In this document: piece by piece, positions 12,156 through 20,217 of the stretch
How the letters are laid out: each line of letters opens with the position of its first letter
Position numbering within the stretch: position 1 is the stretch's first letter
NCBI GenBank assembly: GCA_963745405.1
Contig: CAVUWY010000002.1
Coordinates: forward strand, 1,240,001 to 1,304,000
Source: C-114 sp963745405
GTDB taxonomy: Bacteria; Chloroflexota; Limnocylindria; Limnocylindrales; CSP1-4
DNA length: 64,000 bases
Reading direction: 5' to 3'
Program-made: the position numbers and the translations under genes
Notes under the pieces: generated by a model
What the model saw: only the letters and a program-made list of their open reading frames with translations
What the model was told of the DNA's origin: nothing
Database searches by the model: none

Positions 12156-12821
12156 TCAGGCGCCGTCGCCGATGAGCTGGGCGTGGAGCGCCTCTTCGCA
12201 TTCGGCCCGACCGATGGCGATGACCTTGTCGCCCTCGACGAGGATCGTGTCCGGCCGGAGCGGCATCGCCCGGCCGTCGCGGACGACCGCGAAGAGCGAG
12301 CAGCCCTCGGGGATGGCCAGGTCGTTGGGCGCCAGGCCGATGGCCGGCGAGCCGGCGAGGAGGGGCGCCTCGATGAGCTCGAGGTCGGAGCCGCCGAGCG
12401 TGCCGAGGTGGAGCAGCTCGTGGACCGGGATGTCCTGCTCGATCGAGCCGAGGATCATCCGCGTCGGGCTGATGATCTCGTCGACGCCGAGGTGCTTGAA
12501 GAGGGCCTCGTTCTTGGGGTTGTTCACCCGGGCGATCGTCCGCGGGACGTCGAAGTGATGCTTGGCCATCTGGCAGATGACGAGGTTGTCCTCGTCGTCG
12601 CCGGTCACCGCCGCGACGATGTCGGCCCGGTTCGCGCCCGCCTCGCCGAGGTACTTCCCCTCGCAGCCGTCGTGGGCGAGGACGATCGAGCCGATCTCGT
12701 CGGCGATCTGGGCCGCCCGGCCCGGATCCTTCTCGAGGAGGACGACCTCGTGGCCGGCCTCGACGAGCTCCTTCGACAGGTAGTAGCCGACCTTGCCCCC
12801 GCCGACGACCAGGACGAACAC
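12156..12821 (-). CDS. trkA: TrkA-like K+ regulatory protein (RCK N + C domains)
   Basis: 221 residues. The N-terminal Rossmann domain MFVLVVGGGKVGYYLSKEL carries the GxGxxG-type nucleotide site and the acidic strand end (LLEKD); a C-terminal RCK_C domain (about 140-215) follows. Such proteins gate K+ transporters in response to NAD(H) or ATP/ADP on the cytoplasmic face. It starts 2 bases after the stop of the other TrkA-N gene. The arrangement with a KimA-like permease resembles the ceoB/ceoC pairs next to an APC permease in mycobacteria. Confidence 0.9.
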   Translation of the reverse strand: MFVLVVGGGKVGYYLSKELVEAGHEVVLLEKDPGRAAQIADEIGSIVLAHDGCEGKYLGEAGANRADIVAAVTGDDEDNLVICQMAKHHFDVPRTIARVNNPKNEALFKHLGVDEIISPTRMILGSIEQDIPVHELLHLGTLGGSDLELIEAPLLAGSPAIGLAPNDLAIPEGCSLFAVVRDGRAMPLRPDTILVEGDKVIAIGRAECEEALHAQLIGDGA

Positions 12822-12823
12822 GA

Positions 12824-13378
12824 TCAGGCCTCCCGCGATGTCATGGGTCCGGCCACGGCAGGGCCGGTCCCGGGGCCCGCCGCCGACGCCCCGTTCGAGG
12901 CCGCCCCGACCGGCGCGTCGTGGCTGCCGCCGGGGTGATGGTGGCCGGTCGGCGCGTTCACGCCGCGGGGACCCTCGTTGGGCAGGCCGGCGTAGGCCAG
13001 GACCGCGTCGAGCATGAGATCGGTCCGGCAGATCGTGGCGAGCCCGAGGTCGGCGTAGGCGACGGCGCGCAGCGGGTCGTTGATCTTGGCCACGACCCGG
13101 CGGCAGCCCAGCGCCTCGGCGGCGAGCTGGGCGGACATCGTGTTGCGGTTGTCGCCCTCGGTCAGGGCCAGGAACAGGTCGGCCCCCTCGGCGCCGGCCC
13201 GGCGCAGGACGTCCTCGTCGGTGCCGTCGCCGCGGATCGCCGTCCCCCGGAACGACCCGTCGAGCTTGTCGAATGCCGTCGTCGAGCGGTCGATGATGAC
13301 GACCTCGTGGCCGGCCCGGTCGAAGGCCTCGGCGACGACCGCGCCGACGCGGCCGCAGCCGACGATCACCGTCTTCAT
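12824..13378 (-). CDS. TrkA-N domain protein with disordered tail
   Basis: 184 residues. TrkA-N Rossmann fold from residue 1 (MKTVIVGCGRVGAVVAEAFDRAGHEVVIIDRS), followed by DGTDEDVLRRAGAEGADLFLALTEGDN. There is no proper RCK_C domain; the last 45 residues are Gly/Pro/Ala/His-rich. It overlaps uspA (ATGA) and is followed by the full TrkA after 2 bases, so the two TrkA-N proteins may form a heteromeric gating ring. The truncated architecture is seen directly; the pairing is inferred. Confidence 0.88.
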   Translation of the reverse strand: MKTVIVGCGRVGAVVAEAFDRAGHEVVIIDRSTTAFDKLDGSFRGTAIRGDGTDEDVLRRAGAEGADLFLALTEGDNRNTMSAQLAAEALGCRRVVAKINDPLRAVAYADLGLATICRTDLMLDAVLAYAGLPNEGPRGVNAPTGHHHPGGSHDAPVGAASNGASAAGPGTGPAVAGPMTSREA

Positions 13379-13836
13379 GCTCCCTCCTCGGGGATCGGTT
13401 CCCTCGCCACCCAGACAGCGCAGCGAGCGTTCTTCAGGACGTAGGGGATGGTCCGGCCGATGGCGAAGTCGCCGCCGAACCGCTTCCGGTAGGGCAGGCC
13501 GAGGATGAGCAGGTCGGCGTCGCGCTCGGAGGCCTCGTCGACGAGGGCCGCTCCCACGTCGCGCGCCTGGAGAAGGACCGGTTCGAACCGGAGATGGCCC
13601 TTCTCGGCCACCTGCTCGGCCAGATCGAGCACGCGCTGGGTCTCCTCACTGCGGCCGGCCACGTCCGCGTCCAGCGGCAGGGTCCAGTCGATCTCGACCA
13701 CGTGGACCGCCACGATCTCGGCCTTGTGCGGCCTTCCGAGCTCGATGGCGAGGCGCAGGACCAGGCGATCCGTCGGTCCACCATTGAGGGCGACGACCGC
13801 ACGCTGGAAGGCCCCCGGCGGGTCGTGGTCGGACAC
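13375..13836 (-). CDS. Universal stress protein (UspA family)
   Basis: 153 residues with a UspA fold: VVALNGGPTDRLVLRLAIELGR, ADLLILGLPYRKRFGGDFAIGRTIPYVLKNARCAVWVAREP. The C-terminal ATP-binding loop has the G-x2-G-x9-G-(S/T) pattern only in modified form. It lies between the KimA-like permease and the TrkA-N genes, so a role in potassium or osmotic signalling is plausible. GTG 13836 has no Shine-Dalgarno sequence; TATCGT lies six bases upstream, which suggests its own leaderless promoter despite the upstream permease gene. Confidence 0.87.
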   Translation of the reverse strand: MSDHDPPGAFQRAVVALNGGPTDRLVLRLAIELGRPHKAEIVAVHVVEIDWTLPLDADVAGRSEETQRVLDLAEQVAEKGHLRFEPVLLQARDVGAALVDEASERDADLLILGLPYRKRFGGDFAIGRTIPYVLKNARCAVWVAREPIPEEGA

Positions 13837-13842
13837 CGCGAG

Positions 13843-13848
13843 ACGATA
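13843..13848 (-). promoter_or_regulatory. -10-like element giving a leaderless uspA transcript
   Basis: Minus-strand TATCGT, then CTCGCG, then GTG at 13836. The spacing equals that at 4816 and 20104. It lies in the short gap after the permease gene stop (13885), so uspA-trkA could be transcribed separately. Confidence 0.5.
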
Positions 13849-13884
13849 CCACCGCGTCGATCGGGTGGCCGCCCGGTCCTCGCG

Positions 13885-16044
13885 TCAGGCGCTCGGTGTC
13901 GTCGGCGGGACCGGAGGCGGGACGATCGGCGGGTGCGGTACGGGCGGGTGAGGCGCAGCCGTGGCCGCGGTGGGATGGTCGCTCGACGGTGGGCGGTCGG
14001 CCCCGGGCGGCGGGTGCTGGTCGAAGAGTGACGTCTCCTCGCGCCGGTACGGCACGTTGACGACGACCGTGTTCGGCCGGCCGATGAGGGCCGCCCGCAT
14101 CCGCTTCGAACTCTGGTTGTAGAGGATCCGCTCCCACCAGTTCCGGGCCACGTACTCCGGGACGACGATGAACGTGATCGGGTCCTCCTTGTCCGGCGGC
14201 CAGGCACGGTCGAGGACGTCGAGGTAGGCGAGCAGCGGCCCGACGAGGGCGCGATACGGCGACTCGACGATGACGAGCGGAACGCCGGAGACCCGTCGCT
14301 CCCAGTCGGCCCGGGTCGCGGCCGCCTCCTCAGGGTCGTCCGAGATGTAGACCGCCCGGACGTCGTCGCTGATCGAGCGGGCCACGTTGACCGCCTGGAC
14401 GACGGCCCGGTTGAGGCCCGGGATGGGGACCACGACCCGCTCCTCGCGATGGGGCGGGGTGACGACCTGGTCGGGCCGCAGGGCGAGGTGCCGCCTCGAG
14501 GCCGCGTACTGGCGGTAGATGAAGAGCATCCCCCCGACGAGGATCGGGATGAGGATGACGACGAGGTAGGCGCCGTCGCGGAACTTAACCGAGACGACGA
14601 CGACGAGGACGATCGCGGTGAGGACGCCGCCGAACGCGTTGACCGCGGCTCGCCAGTGCCAGCCCGGCTCGCGGACCGAGAACCAGTGCTTGACCATCCC
14701 GGTCTGCGACAGGGTGAAGCAGACGAACACGCCGACCGAATAGAGCGGGATGAGGGCGTGGGTGTCGCCGTTGAAGGCGACGAGGAGGCCGAATGCGATC
14801 GCCGCCAGGAGGACGATGCCGCGGCTGTAGGCGAGGCGGTCGCCCCGGTAGCTGAACTGGCGGGGCATGTAGCCGTCCTCGGCCAGGATGGCGGCCAGCC
14901 GGGGGAACGCGTTGAAGCTCGTGTTGGCGGCCAGGAAGAGGATGAGCGCAGTCGCCGCCTGGAAGACGATGAACAGCGGGCTGTTCGGGCCGAAGGCGAT
15001 GCCGGCCACGAGGGCGATGACCGTCGGGCCGCCGCTGTTGTCGGCCGACGGGACGACCGCGTAGGCGTGGGCGACGATCGTGACGCCGACGAAGATCACG
15101 CCGAGGAGGACGGCCATCGAGATCATCGTGTTGGCCGCGTTGCGAGCCTCGGGCGGCTTGAACGCGGGGACGCCGTTGGCGATCGCCTCGATGCCCGTCA
15201 GGGCGACCGACCCGCCGGCGAAGGCGCGCAGGAGGAGGAACAGGGTGAGCGCCTCGGCCCCCGGAGCGACCGCCTCCGGCTGGGGCGGGATCGGCGCCGC
15301 GCTGCCGTTGACGATGCGGATCGCGCCGATGACGACGATGAGCAGGGCCAGGCCGGCGAACAGGTAGGTCGGGATGGCGAAGATGTTGCCCGACTCCCGG
15401 AGCCCCCGAAGGTTGCCGATCGTGATGAGGCTGATCGAGACGAACGCGATCTCGATCCGGAAGTCGTACGCCTGCGGGACGACCGACTGGATCTGCTGGA
15501 TGGCCGAGGCCGTCGACACCGCCACCGTCATGACGTAATCGATGAGGAGGGCCGCCGCCGCGATGAGCCCGAAGATCGGGGCGAGGTTCTGGCGGGCGAC
15601 GACGTAGGCGCCGCCGCCGTTCGGGTAGGCCCGGCAGACCTGGCGATAGGAGAACGAGACCACGGTCAGCATCACGACGATTGCGACCGATACGCCGATC
15701 GAATAGGCGAGCGCGCCGGCGGCCGCGGCGACGACGAGGACGCGGAGGATCTCCTCGGTCGCGTAGGCCGAGGAGCTGATCGCGTCAGAGCTGAAGATCG
15801 CCAGCGCCTTGACCTTGGACAGGCGCTCGCCGATCTCCTCCTCGGTCGCCAGGGGACGGCCGAAGACGACCGCCCGGACACGGGCGATGAACCGGCCGGT
15901 GGGCGTGAGCGGCCGGCTGGCGGCCTCCTTGGCTACGAGCGATCCGGCGCCGGTGTATCGGAAGTAGGGGGCGTGCGGACGTTCGACCCGCACCCGCCGG
16001 TCCGCGATCTTGCGCCCGGGGAGCGGGCGCCGGCCGCCGATCAT
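13885..16044 (-). CDS. APC-family K+ importer, KimA-like
   Basis: 719 residues. After a basic N-terminus the hallmark FGRPLATEEEIGERLSKVKALAIFSSDAISSSAYATEEIL marks the KimA/YdaO branch of the amino acid-polyamine-cation superfamily. About twelve membrane helices span residues 75-515, followed by a cytoplasmic UspA-like regulatory domain and a Pro/His-rich tail. In Bacillus, KimA is a proton-coupled K+ importer inhibited by c-di-AMP. Here the downstream UspA and TrkA-N genes support potassium uptake. No ydaO-type riboswitch is visible in the short upstream gap. Confidence 0.85.
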   Translation of the reverse strand: MIGGRRPLPGRKIADRRVRVERPHAPYFRYTGAGSLVAKEAASRPLTPTGRFIARVRAVVFGRPLATEEEIGERLSKVKALAIFSSDAISSSAYATEEILRVLVVAAAAGALAYSIGVSVAIVVMLTVVSFSYRQVCRAYPNGGGAYVVARQNLAPIFGLIAAAALLIDYVMTVAVSTASAIQQIQSVVPQAYDFRIEIAFVSISLITIGNLRGLRESGNIFAIPTYLFAGLALLIVVIGAIRIVNGSAAPIPPQPEAVAPGAEALTLFLLLRAFAGGSVALTGIEAIANGVPAFKPPEARNAANTMISMAVLLGVIFVGVTIVAHAYAVVPSADNSGGPTVIALVAGIAFGPNSPLFIVFQAATALILFLAANTSFNAFPRLAAILAEDGYMPRQFSYRGDRLAYSRGIVLLAAIAFGLLVAFNGDTHALIPLYSVGVFVCFTLSQTGMVKHWFSVREPGWHWRAAVNAFGGVLTAIVLVVVVSVKFRDGAYLVVILIPILVGGMLFIYRQYAASRRHLALRPDQVVTPPHREERVVVPIPGLNRAVVQAVNVARSISDDVRAVYISDDPEEAAATRADWERRVSGVPLVIVESPYRALVGPLLAYLDVLDRAWPPDKEDPITFIVVPEYVARNWWERILYNQSSKRMRAALIGRPNTVVVNVPYRREETSLFDQHPPPGADRPPSSDHPTAATAAPHPPVPHPPIVPPPVPPTTPSA

Positions 16045-16132
16045 CGGCGGCGAGCCGCGGTCAAGACGGTCTTCACGAGGGCTCCGTTCGACGGTTGATC
16101 GTGCAGGAGGCTACCACGTCGGCACGGTCGCC

Positions 16133-16855
16133 TCAGGCCCCACGATCGAGGCGGGCGACGAGGCGGCTCGGCAATCCTGCGTGGCGCATCGCCGCCTGCG
16201 TCGCCGCGATGTCATAGGCGGTCCGCTGCCACTCCACCCGCCCGGTCACGGTGTCGAGGACGAGCCAGCTGGCGGTGACGATCCCGTCCCGCGGCTGGCC
16301 GACGCTGCCCGGGTTGAGGAGGGTGCGCTGGCTGTCGAGGTCGAGGACGTGACCGAGACCGGGGACGATCTCGCGTACACGCGGGCGGCCGACCCGGAAT
16401 GCCACCGGCAGGTGGGTATGGCCGAAGAGGGCGTGGGGCGTCGCGAACGAGGACAGGTTCGCCGCGGCGATGCGCGAGTCGAGGATGTACTCCCAGGTAG
16501 GATCGCGGGGGCTGCCGTGGACCATCGTGAAGTCGCCCTCGACGAGGCGATCGGGCAGCGCCGCCAGCCACGCCGCGGTCGGCTCGGCGATCCGGTCGCG
16601 GGTCCACTCGATGGCGGCCCGCGCGTCGGCGTTGAACCACTCGATCTCGTCGCCACCGACGGCGGCCCGGTCGTGGTTGCCGGCCACGCCTACCGCCCCG
16701 ATCGAGCGGAGGCGCTCGACGACTTCGTCGGGCTCGGGCCCGTAGCCGACGATGTCGCCGAGGACGCGGACCCCGTCGACCGTCCCCACCGCGGCGAGGA
16801 CGGCATCGAGGGCGGCCAGGTTGGAGTGGATGTCGGACAGGACCGCGAGGCGCAT
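16133..16855 (-). CDS. Metallophosphoesterase (calcineurin-like)
   Basis: 240 residues with all five metallophosphatase motifs: SDIHSN (Asp8, His10), GDIVGYGP, GNHDRA, VHGSP and FGHTHLP. The size and start MRLAVLSDIHSN suit the YfcE/serine-threonine-phosphatase-like group that acts on phosphodiesters or nucleotides; the true substrate is unknown. There is no ribosome binding site before ATG 16855; TACGCT lies 8 bases upstream. It is followed by kimA on the same strand, 88 bases on. Confidence 0.88.
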   Translation of the reverse strand: MRLAVLSDIHSNLAALDAVLAAVGTVDGVRVLGDIVGYGPEPDEVVERLRSIGAVGVAGNHDRAAVGGDEIEWFNADARAAIEWTRDRIAEPTAAWLAALPDRLVEGDFTMVHGSPRDPTWEYILDSRIAAANLSSFATPHALFGHTHLPVAFRVGRPRVREIVPGLGHVLDLDSQRTLLNPGSVGQPRDGIVTASWLVLDTVTGRVEWQRTAYDIAATQAAMRHAGLPSRLVARLDRGA

Positions 16856-16863
16856 CGGGGGTC

Positions 16864-16869
16864 AGCGTA
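16864..16869 (-). promoter_or_regulatory. -10-like element upstream of the metallophosphoesterase
   Basis: Minus-strand TACGCT is followed by eight bases and the ATG at 16855, with no ribosome binding site. This is compatible with leaderless initiation, at slightly longer spacing than the best examples. Confidence 0.35.
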
Positions 16870-16923
16870 GCGCGGCGGAGGGTGCCCGGCGGCTGCGCGC
16901 GCACGTGGCGCCGCGGCACGTCG

Positions 16924-17715
16924 TCACCACGGGTGCCGTCGACGGAGGGCCGGGTCGCGCGGCCAGCCGGCCGGTGTCTGTGCCACCTTCTCGACGACAA
17001 CGAGGACGTGATCGGCGAGGCCGTCGACGGCGACGGGCTCGATGCGCGGGCGCGACCCGCCGAGGACCTCGGCGGCTCGCTCGGCGGCCGCCAGCTCACC
17101 GTCCGTCCCGAGCTCGCCGGTCGCGGCGCGGCGCTTCCAGGCGATGAGGGCGCCGCCCGGGGCGGCCAGCGGCAGGCCGAGCTCGACGAGATCGGCGAGC
17201 GAGCCGACGGCACGGGCGGTGACGGCATCCCAGCGCTCCCGGTGATGGCGATCGGCGGCCAGGGTCTCGGCCCGCGTGGCGGCGACCGCGACCCGCGGCC
17301 GCAGCCCGAGGGCGTCGAGGACGGTGGCGAGGAACGTCGCCTTCTTGCCGACCGACTCGACCAGCACCGTGCGCTCCGCCGGCGTGGCGATGGCGAGGGG
17401 GAGGCCGGGATAGCCGCCGCCGGACCCGAGGTCGAGGATCGTCCTCGCGCCGCGCGACCGCAGGACGGCGACGGCGGAGAGGCTGTCGAGGACGTGATCG
17501 CGGGCGACCGCGGTCGGCTCGCGGATCGCGGTGAGGTTGATCGCGGCGGTCCAGGCAAGGAGGAGCCGGACATGGTCGTCGATGGCCGAGCGCGCGTCCG
17601 TGTCGAGACGCAGGCCGAGCTCGACGAGGCCGGCATCGAGCGTCTCGGCGTAGCCCGTCGGCAATGCCGGAAGGGAAGCGACGTCCGTCGGGAGCGGGTC
17701 GCGGCGGTCGGTCAC
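16924..17715 (-). CDS. rsmG: 16S rRNA (guanine527-N7) methyltransferase
   Basis: 263 residues. Rossmann-type SAM site ILDLGSGGGYPGLPLAIATP, then TVLVESVGKKATFLATVLDALGL, then AVTARAVGSLADLVELGLPLAAPGGALIAWK, all typical of RsmG/GidB. It methylates N7 of G527 in 16S rRNA. The GTG start at 17715 follows AGGAGGG by four bases. RsmG genes often lie near the replication origin, and DnaA-box-like sites lie just upstream (17925-17965). Confidence 0.95.
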   Translation of the reverse strand: MTDRRDPLPTDVASLPALPTGYAETLDAGLVELGLRLDTDARSAIDDHVRLLLAWTAAINLTAIREPTAVARDHVLDSLSAVAVLRSRGARTILDLGSGGGYPGLPLAIATPAERTVLVESVGKKATFLATVLDALGLRPRVAVAATRAETLAADRHHRERWDAVTARAVGSLADLVELGLPLAAPGGALIAWKRRAATGELGTDGELAAAERAAEVLGGSRPRIEPVAVDGLADHVLVVVEKVAQTPAGWPRDPALRRRHPW

Positions 17716-17924
17716 GCACCCTCCTCAAAGGTCGTGCGCGAGTCCACCGGCGCTCCGCTCCCGGCGTCGTCTTCGGCGCACCGCCGGGCTCGGATCGGTC
17801 TTCCGCGGCTCATCCGGTTCACGGCCGGGTCTCCCCGAAACCCCTCGTGAGCCACGTTACCCTACGGCGTTGCCGGAGTGCGGATGCCGGACGTTACGGG
17901 CGGGACAACGGCGTGTCAACGGAC

Positions 17925-17965
17925 TTGTCCACGAATCCCCAGTCCGTCCACACGTTGGTGGATAA
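17925..17965. other. Cluster of DnaA-box-like sequences
   Basis: Three sites lie within 41 bases of the intergenic gap between rsmG and the kinase. TTGTCCACG (17925-17933) is one off the high-GC box TTGTCCACA. CCGTCCACA is at 17944-17952. TTATCCACC lies on the minus strand (17957-17965), one off TTATCCACA. They could mark an origin region or a DnaA-responsive promoter. The canonical neighbours dnaA, rnpA and parAB are not in the window. Confidence 0.35.
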
Positions 17966-18003
17966 CCCGACGTCCCGACGGCTCTCGGCCCGAGTGATCG
18001 GGG

Positions 18004-19665
18004 TCAGGCGGGGGACGGTGTGTCGGGCCGGCCGATGCGCCCGTCGCGGCTGGTGCTCCCGTCACGGCTCGGGCTGCCGTCGCGGTTCGCGCTGCCGTCG
18101 ATGGAGCGCAGGCGGACGGCGGGATGGCTGGCCGCGCTCCGTGGCGAGACGACCAGCGGCACGTCCGGGGGCGGCAGGATCCGCGGCAGGGGCAGCGGAT
18201 ACGGGCGTGGCTCCGACGTGAGGTCGGTCCCGGCGCTCTCCCGGCGGCCGGCCTGGATGGCCCGCAGGACCGCTCGTTCCTCGAGCCGGATCTCCTCCGC
18301 GGCGATCGCCCGGGCGAGGCCTGTGCCGACCTCGCCGGCCGGGACGGCGGTGGACGCCGGCAGGGCGAGGAGAAAGGTCGATCCGGACCCCGGCACGGAG
18401 GCCACGCCGAGGTCGCCGCCCATCGCCCGGGCGAGGTCACGGGCGATCGGCAGGCCCAGCCCGGTCCCGGTGATCCGCTCGTGATCGCTCATCCGGTAGA
18501 AGCGCTCGAAGATGCGGATCCGGTCCTCGGGCTCGATGCCGCGGCCGTCGTCGCGGACCGCAACGAGCGCGACGGACCCCTCGAACGAGGCGGCGATCTC
18601 GACGGTCCCGCCGACCGGGCTGAACTTCACGGCATTGCCGGCGAGGTTGGTGACGATCTGCTCGACGCGGCGGCGGTCTCCGACGGCGGTCCGCAGGCGA
18701 GGCGGCAGGTCGGATCGGAGGGCCACGCCGCGGTCGATGGCGATCGGCTCGAGCTGATGGACGACCCGGCTGCCGACCTCGTGGACGGAGACCGGCCGGG
18801 CCTCGAGGTCGAGGCTGCCCGACTCGAGGCGCGACAACTCGAGGAGGTCGGCCACGAGCTCGGTCATCGAGCCGACGATGGCCTGGCTCCGCTCGAGGAA
18901 ATCCCGTTCCGTCGCGGAGTCGTCGATCCGGCCGCCGAGGACGAGGTCGAGATAGCCGTTCAGGCCGGTGAGCGGCGTCCGCAGCTCGTGGGCGACGGTC
19001 GAGACGAAGGTCGCCCGCTGGGCCTCGCCGGCGCGCAGCTCGGCGAGCTCGCGCTCGACGGCGAGGCGTTCGGTGACGAGAGCCAGCGCGACCGCGGCGT
19101 GGCGGGCGAGGTTGGCCGGCAGCCGATCGTGGACGGCCCGGCCCCGCGCAGCGTCGGCGAAGTCGAAGCCGAGGACGGTGCCGCCGGCCCCGGGGATGGT
19201 CAGGCTGGCGTAGTGGGTGGGAGCGCCGCGGAGCGGGTGGATCACCGCCGCTCCGCCGAGGCTGTGGCGCTGGACGACGATGGCGACGGACGCCGGCCCG
19301 GACGCCGCCCGATCGGCGCGCGATCGCGGGGCCTCGGCGTCGAGCCACGCTCCGAGGGCCGTCGCCGCATCGATCGGTTCGTGCTCGCCGACGGAGACTG
19401 CCACCCGGCGGGGCGTGCCGGTCGAGAGGACCGCCGCCCGGCGGGCCCCGACCGTTCGGGCGAGGAGGCCGAGCATGCCGGCCAGCCGGTCCTCGGCCGG
19501 AAGGTCGGCGGCGAGGATGTCGAGCGACCGGGCGAGCAGCCTGGTCTCCTCCTGGGCGACCCGGTCGGTCACCCGTCGCTGGGCGACCCGGCGCTCCACG
19601 AAGAGCGGCGGCGGGGTCACGATAGGCGCCACGACGGGCAGCCGCATCGGGGGGCGGTCGGTCAT
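18004..19665 (-). CDS. Soluble sensor histidine kinase, GAF-like + HisKA + HATPase_c
   Basis: About 553 residues with no membrane segment. A GAF-like sensor region (about 45-205) precedes HisKA with the phospho-acceptor in VAHELRTPLTG (His226). HATPase_c motifs follow: NLAGNAVKFSP (N), VRDDGRGIEPEDR (G1), FERFYR (F) and GTGLGLPIARDLA (G2). A Pro/Ser/Arg-rich disordered tail of about 90 residues carries RDGSxSRDG-like repeats. I chose ATG 19665 (MTDRPPMRLPVV); the frame is open further up without homology. There is no adjacent response regulator, so it is an orphan kinase whose signal is unknown. Confidence 0.88.
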   Translation of the reverse strand: MTDRPPMRLPVVAPIVTPPPLFVERRVAQRRVTDRVAQEETRLLARSLDILAADLPAEDRLAGMLGLLARTVGARRAAVLSTGTPRRVAVSVGEHEPIDAATALGAWLDAEAPRSRADRAASGPASVAIVVQRHSLGGAAVIHPLRGAPTHYASLTIPGAGGTVLGFDFADAARGRAVHDRLPANLARHAAVALALVTERLAVERELAELRAGEAQRATFVSTVAHELRTPLTGLNGYLDLVLGGRIDDSATERDFLERSQAIVGSMTELVADLLELSRLESGSLDLEARPVSVHEVGSRVVHQLEPIAIDRGVALRSDLPPRLRTAVGDRRRVEQIVTNLAGNAVKFSPVGGTVEIAASFEGSVALVAVRDDGRGIEPEDRIRIFERFYRMSDHERITGTGLGLPIARDLARAMGGDLGVASVPGSGSTFLLALPASTAVPAGEVGTGLARAIAAEEIRLEERAVLRAIQAGRRESAGTDLTSEPRPYPLPLPRILPPPDVPLVVSPRSAASHPAVRLRSIDGSANRDGSPSRDGSTSRDGRIGRPDTPSPA

Positions 19666-19704
19666 GGTACCGATGGTGCGTGGACGCAGCAGCCGAAGGT
19701 ATCC

Positions 19705-19726
19705 CCCGACCGGTCCTCCCGACCGG
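19705..19726. repeat. Short direct repeat upstream of the kinase gene
   Basis: CCCGACCGG occurs at 19705-19713 and again at 19718-19726, 13 bases apart, in the kinase-csoR gap. Spacing near one helical turn could suit a dimeric regulator. It may also be chance in GC-rich DNA. Confidence 0.25.
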
Positions 19727-19741
19727 CCCGTTGGTACCGGA

Positions 19742-20104
19742 TCAGGCGGGGCGACCGCCGCTGCGGACGGGTCGCCCGAGCGTCCGGCGGACGACGTCCA
19801 TGACCTCCTCGACGTAGGCGTCTGCCTCACCCTGCTCGGCGGCGGTCCGGACGCAGCCCTGGACGTGGTCTTCGAGGACGAGGATCGCGAGGGAATCGAC
19901 CGCGGCGCGAAGGGCCGCCGTCTGCTGGAGGATGTCGACGCAGTACTCCTCGCGCTCGATCATCCGGGCGATGCCGCGGACCTGGCCCTCCATCCGCGAC
20001 AGGCGGCGGGCGAGCTGGGCGCGATCCTTCGAATAGGAGTGGCGGAAGTCGGCCGGTGGCGGTGCGGGCTTGCTGCGCCGGCCGCTCGGGGCGGGTGTGG
20101 TCAT
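19742..20104 (-). CDS. csoR: CsoR-type copper-sensing repressor
   Basis: 120 residues. All-helical CsoR/RcnR fold (RLSRMEGQVRGIARMIEREEYCVDILQQ...). The ligand set is Cys55, His80, Cys84 with Cys-x24-His-x3-Cys spacing, as in copper(I) CsoR, and Tyr54 next to Cys55 also fits. In the apo form it would bind DNA; Cu(I) would release it. ATG 20104 has no Shine-Dalgarno sequence; a -10 hexamer TATAGT ends six bases upstream and lies inside a CsoR-like operator. No copper ATPase or chaperone gene is adjacent, so the regulon is unclear. Confidence 0.9.
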   Translation of the reverse strand: MTTPAPSGRRSKPAPPPADFRHSYSKDRAQLARRLSRMEGQVRGIARMIEREEYCVDILQQTAALRAAVDSLAILVLEDHVQGCVRTAAEQGEADAYVEEVMDVVRRTLGRPVRSGGRPA

Positions 20105-20110
20105 CGGCGG

Positions 20111-20130
20111 ACTATACCCCATGGGAGTAT
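20111..20130 (-). promoter_or_regulatory. csoR operator overlapping a leaderless -10
   Basis: TATACCCCATGGGAGTAT (20113-20130) closely resembles published CsoR operators of the form ATACCCC...GGGGTAT. On the minus strand it contains TATAGT (20116-20111) followed by CCGCCG and the csoR ATG. Repressor binding would cover the -10 and start codon, a simple autoregulatory switch. The plus-strand gene starts 88 bases further on. Confidence 0.65.
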
Positions 20131-20203
20131 CCGGCGGTGCCGCCGCCGGCCGGCGGCGGAGCTCCCGGCCGGCCGGTCGTGCCGCGGTCGGCGGGCGACC
20201 CGG

Positions 20204-20209
20204 TACACT
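20204..20209 (+). promoter_or_regulatory. -10-like element upstream of the PD-(D/E)XK-like gene
   Basis: TACACT is followed by eight bases and the ATG at 20218, with no ribosome binding site. This is consistent with leaderless initiation of the nuclease-like/hpt unit. Confidence 0.42.
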
Positions 20210-20217
20210 GGGGCCCG

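Noticed and set aside
14449..16098. 549-residue plus-strand open frame
   Set aside because: Antisense of the KimA-like permease; Asp/Arg/Glu-rich shadow typical of GC-rich DNA.
16045..16132. c-di-AMP (ydaO) riboswitch before the KimA-like gene
   Set aside because: The gap is under 90 bases and lacks the conserved elements.
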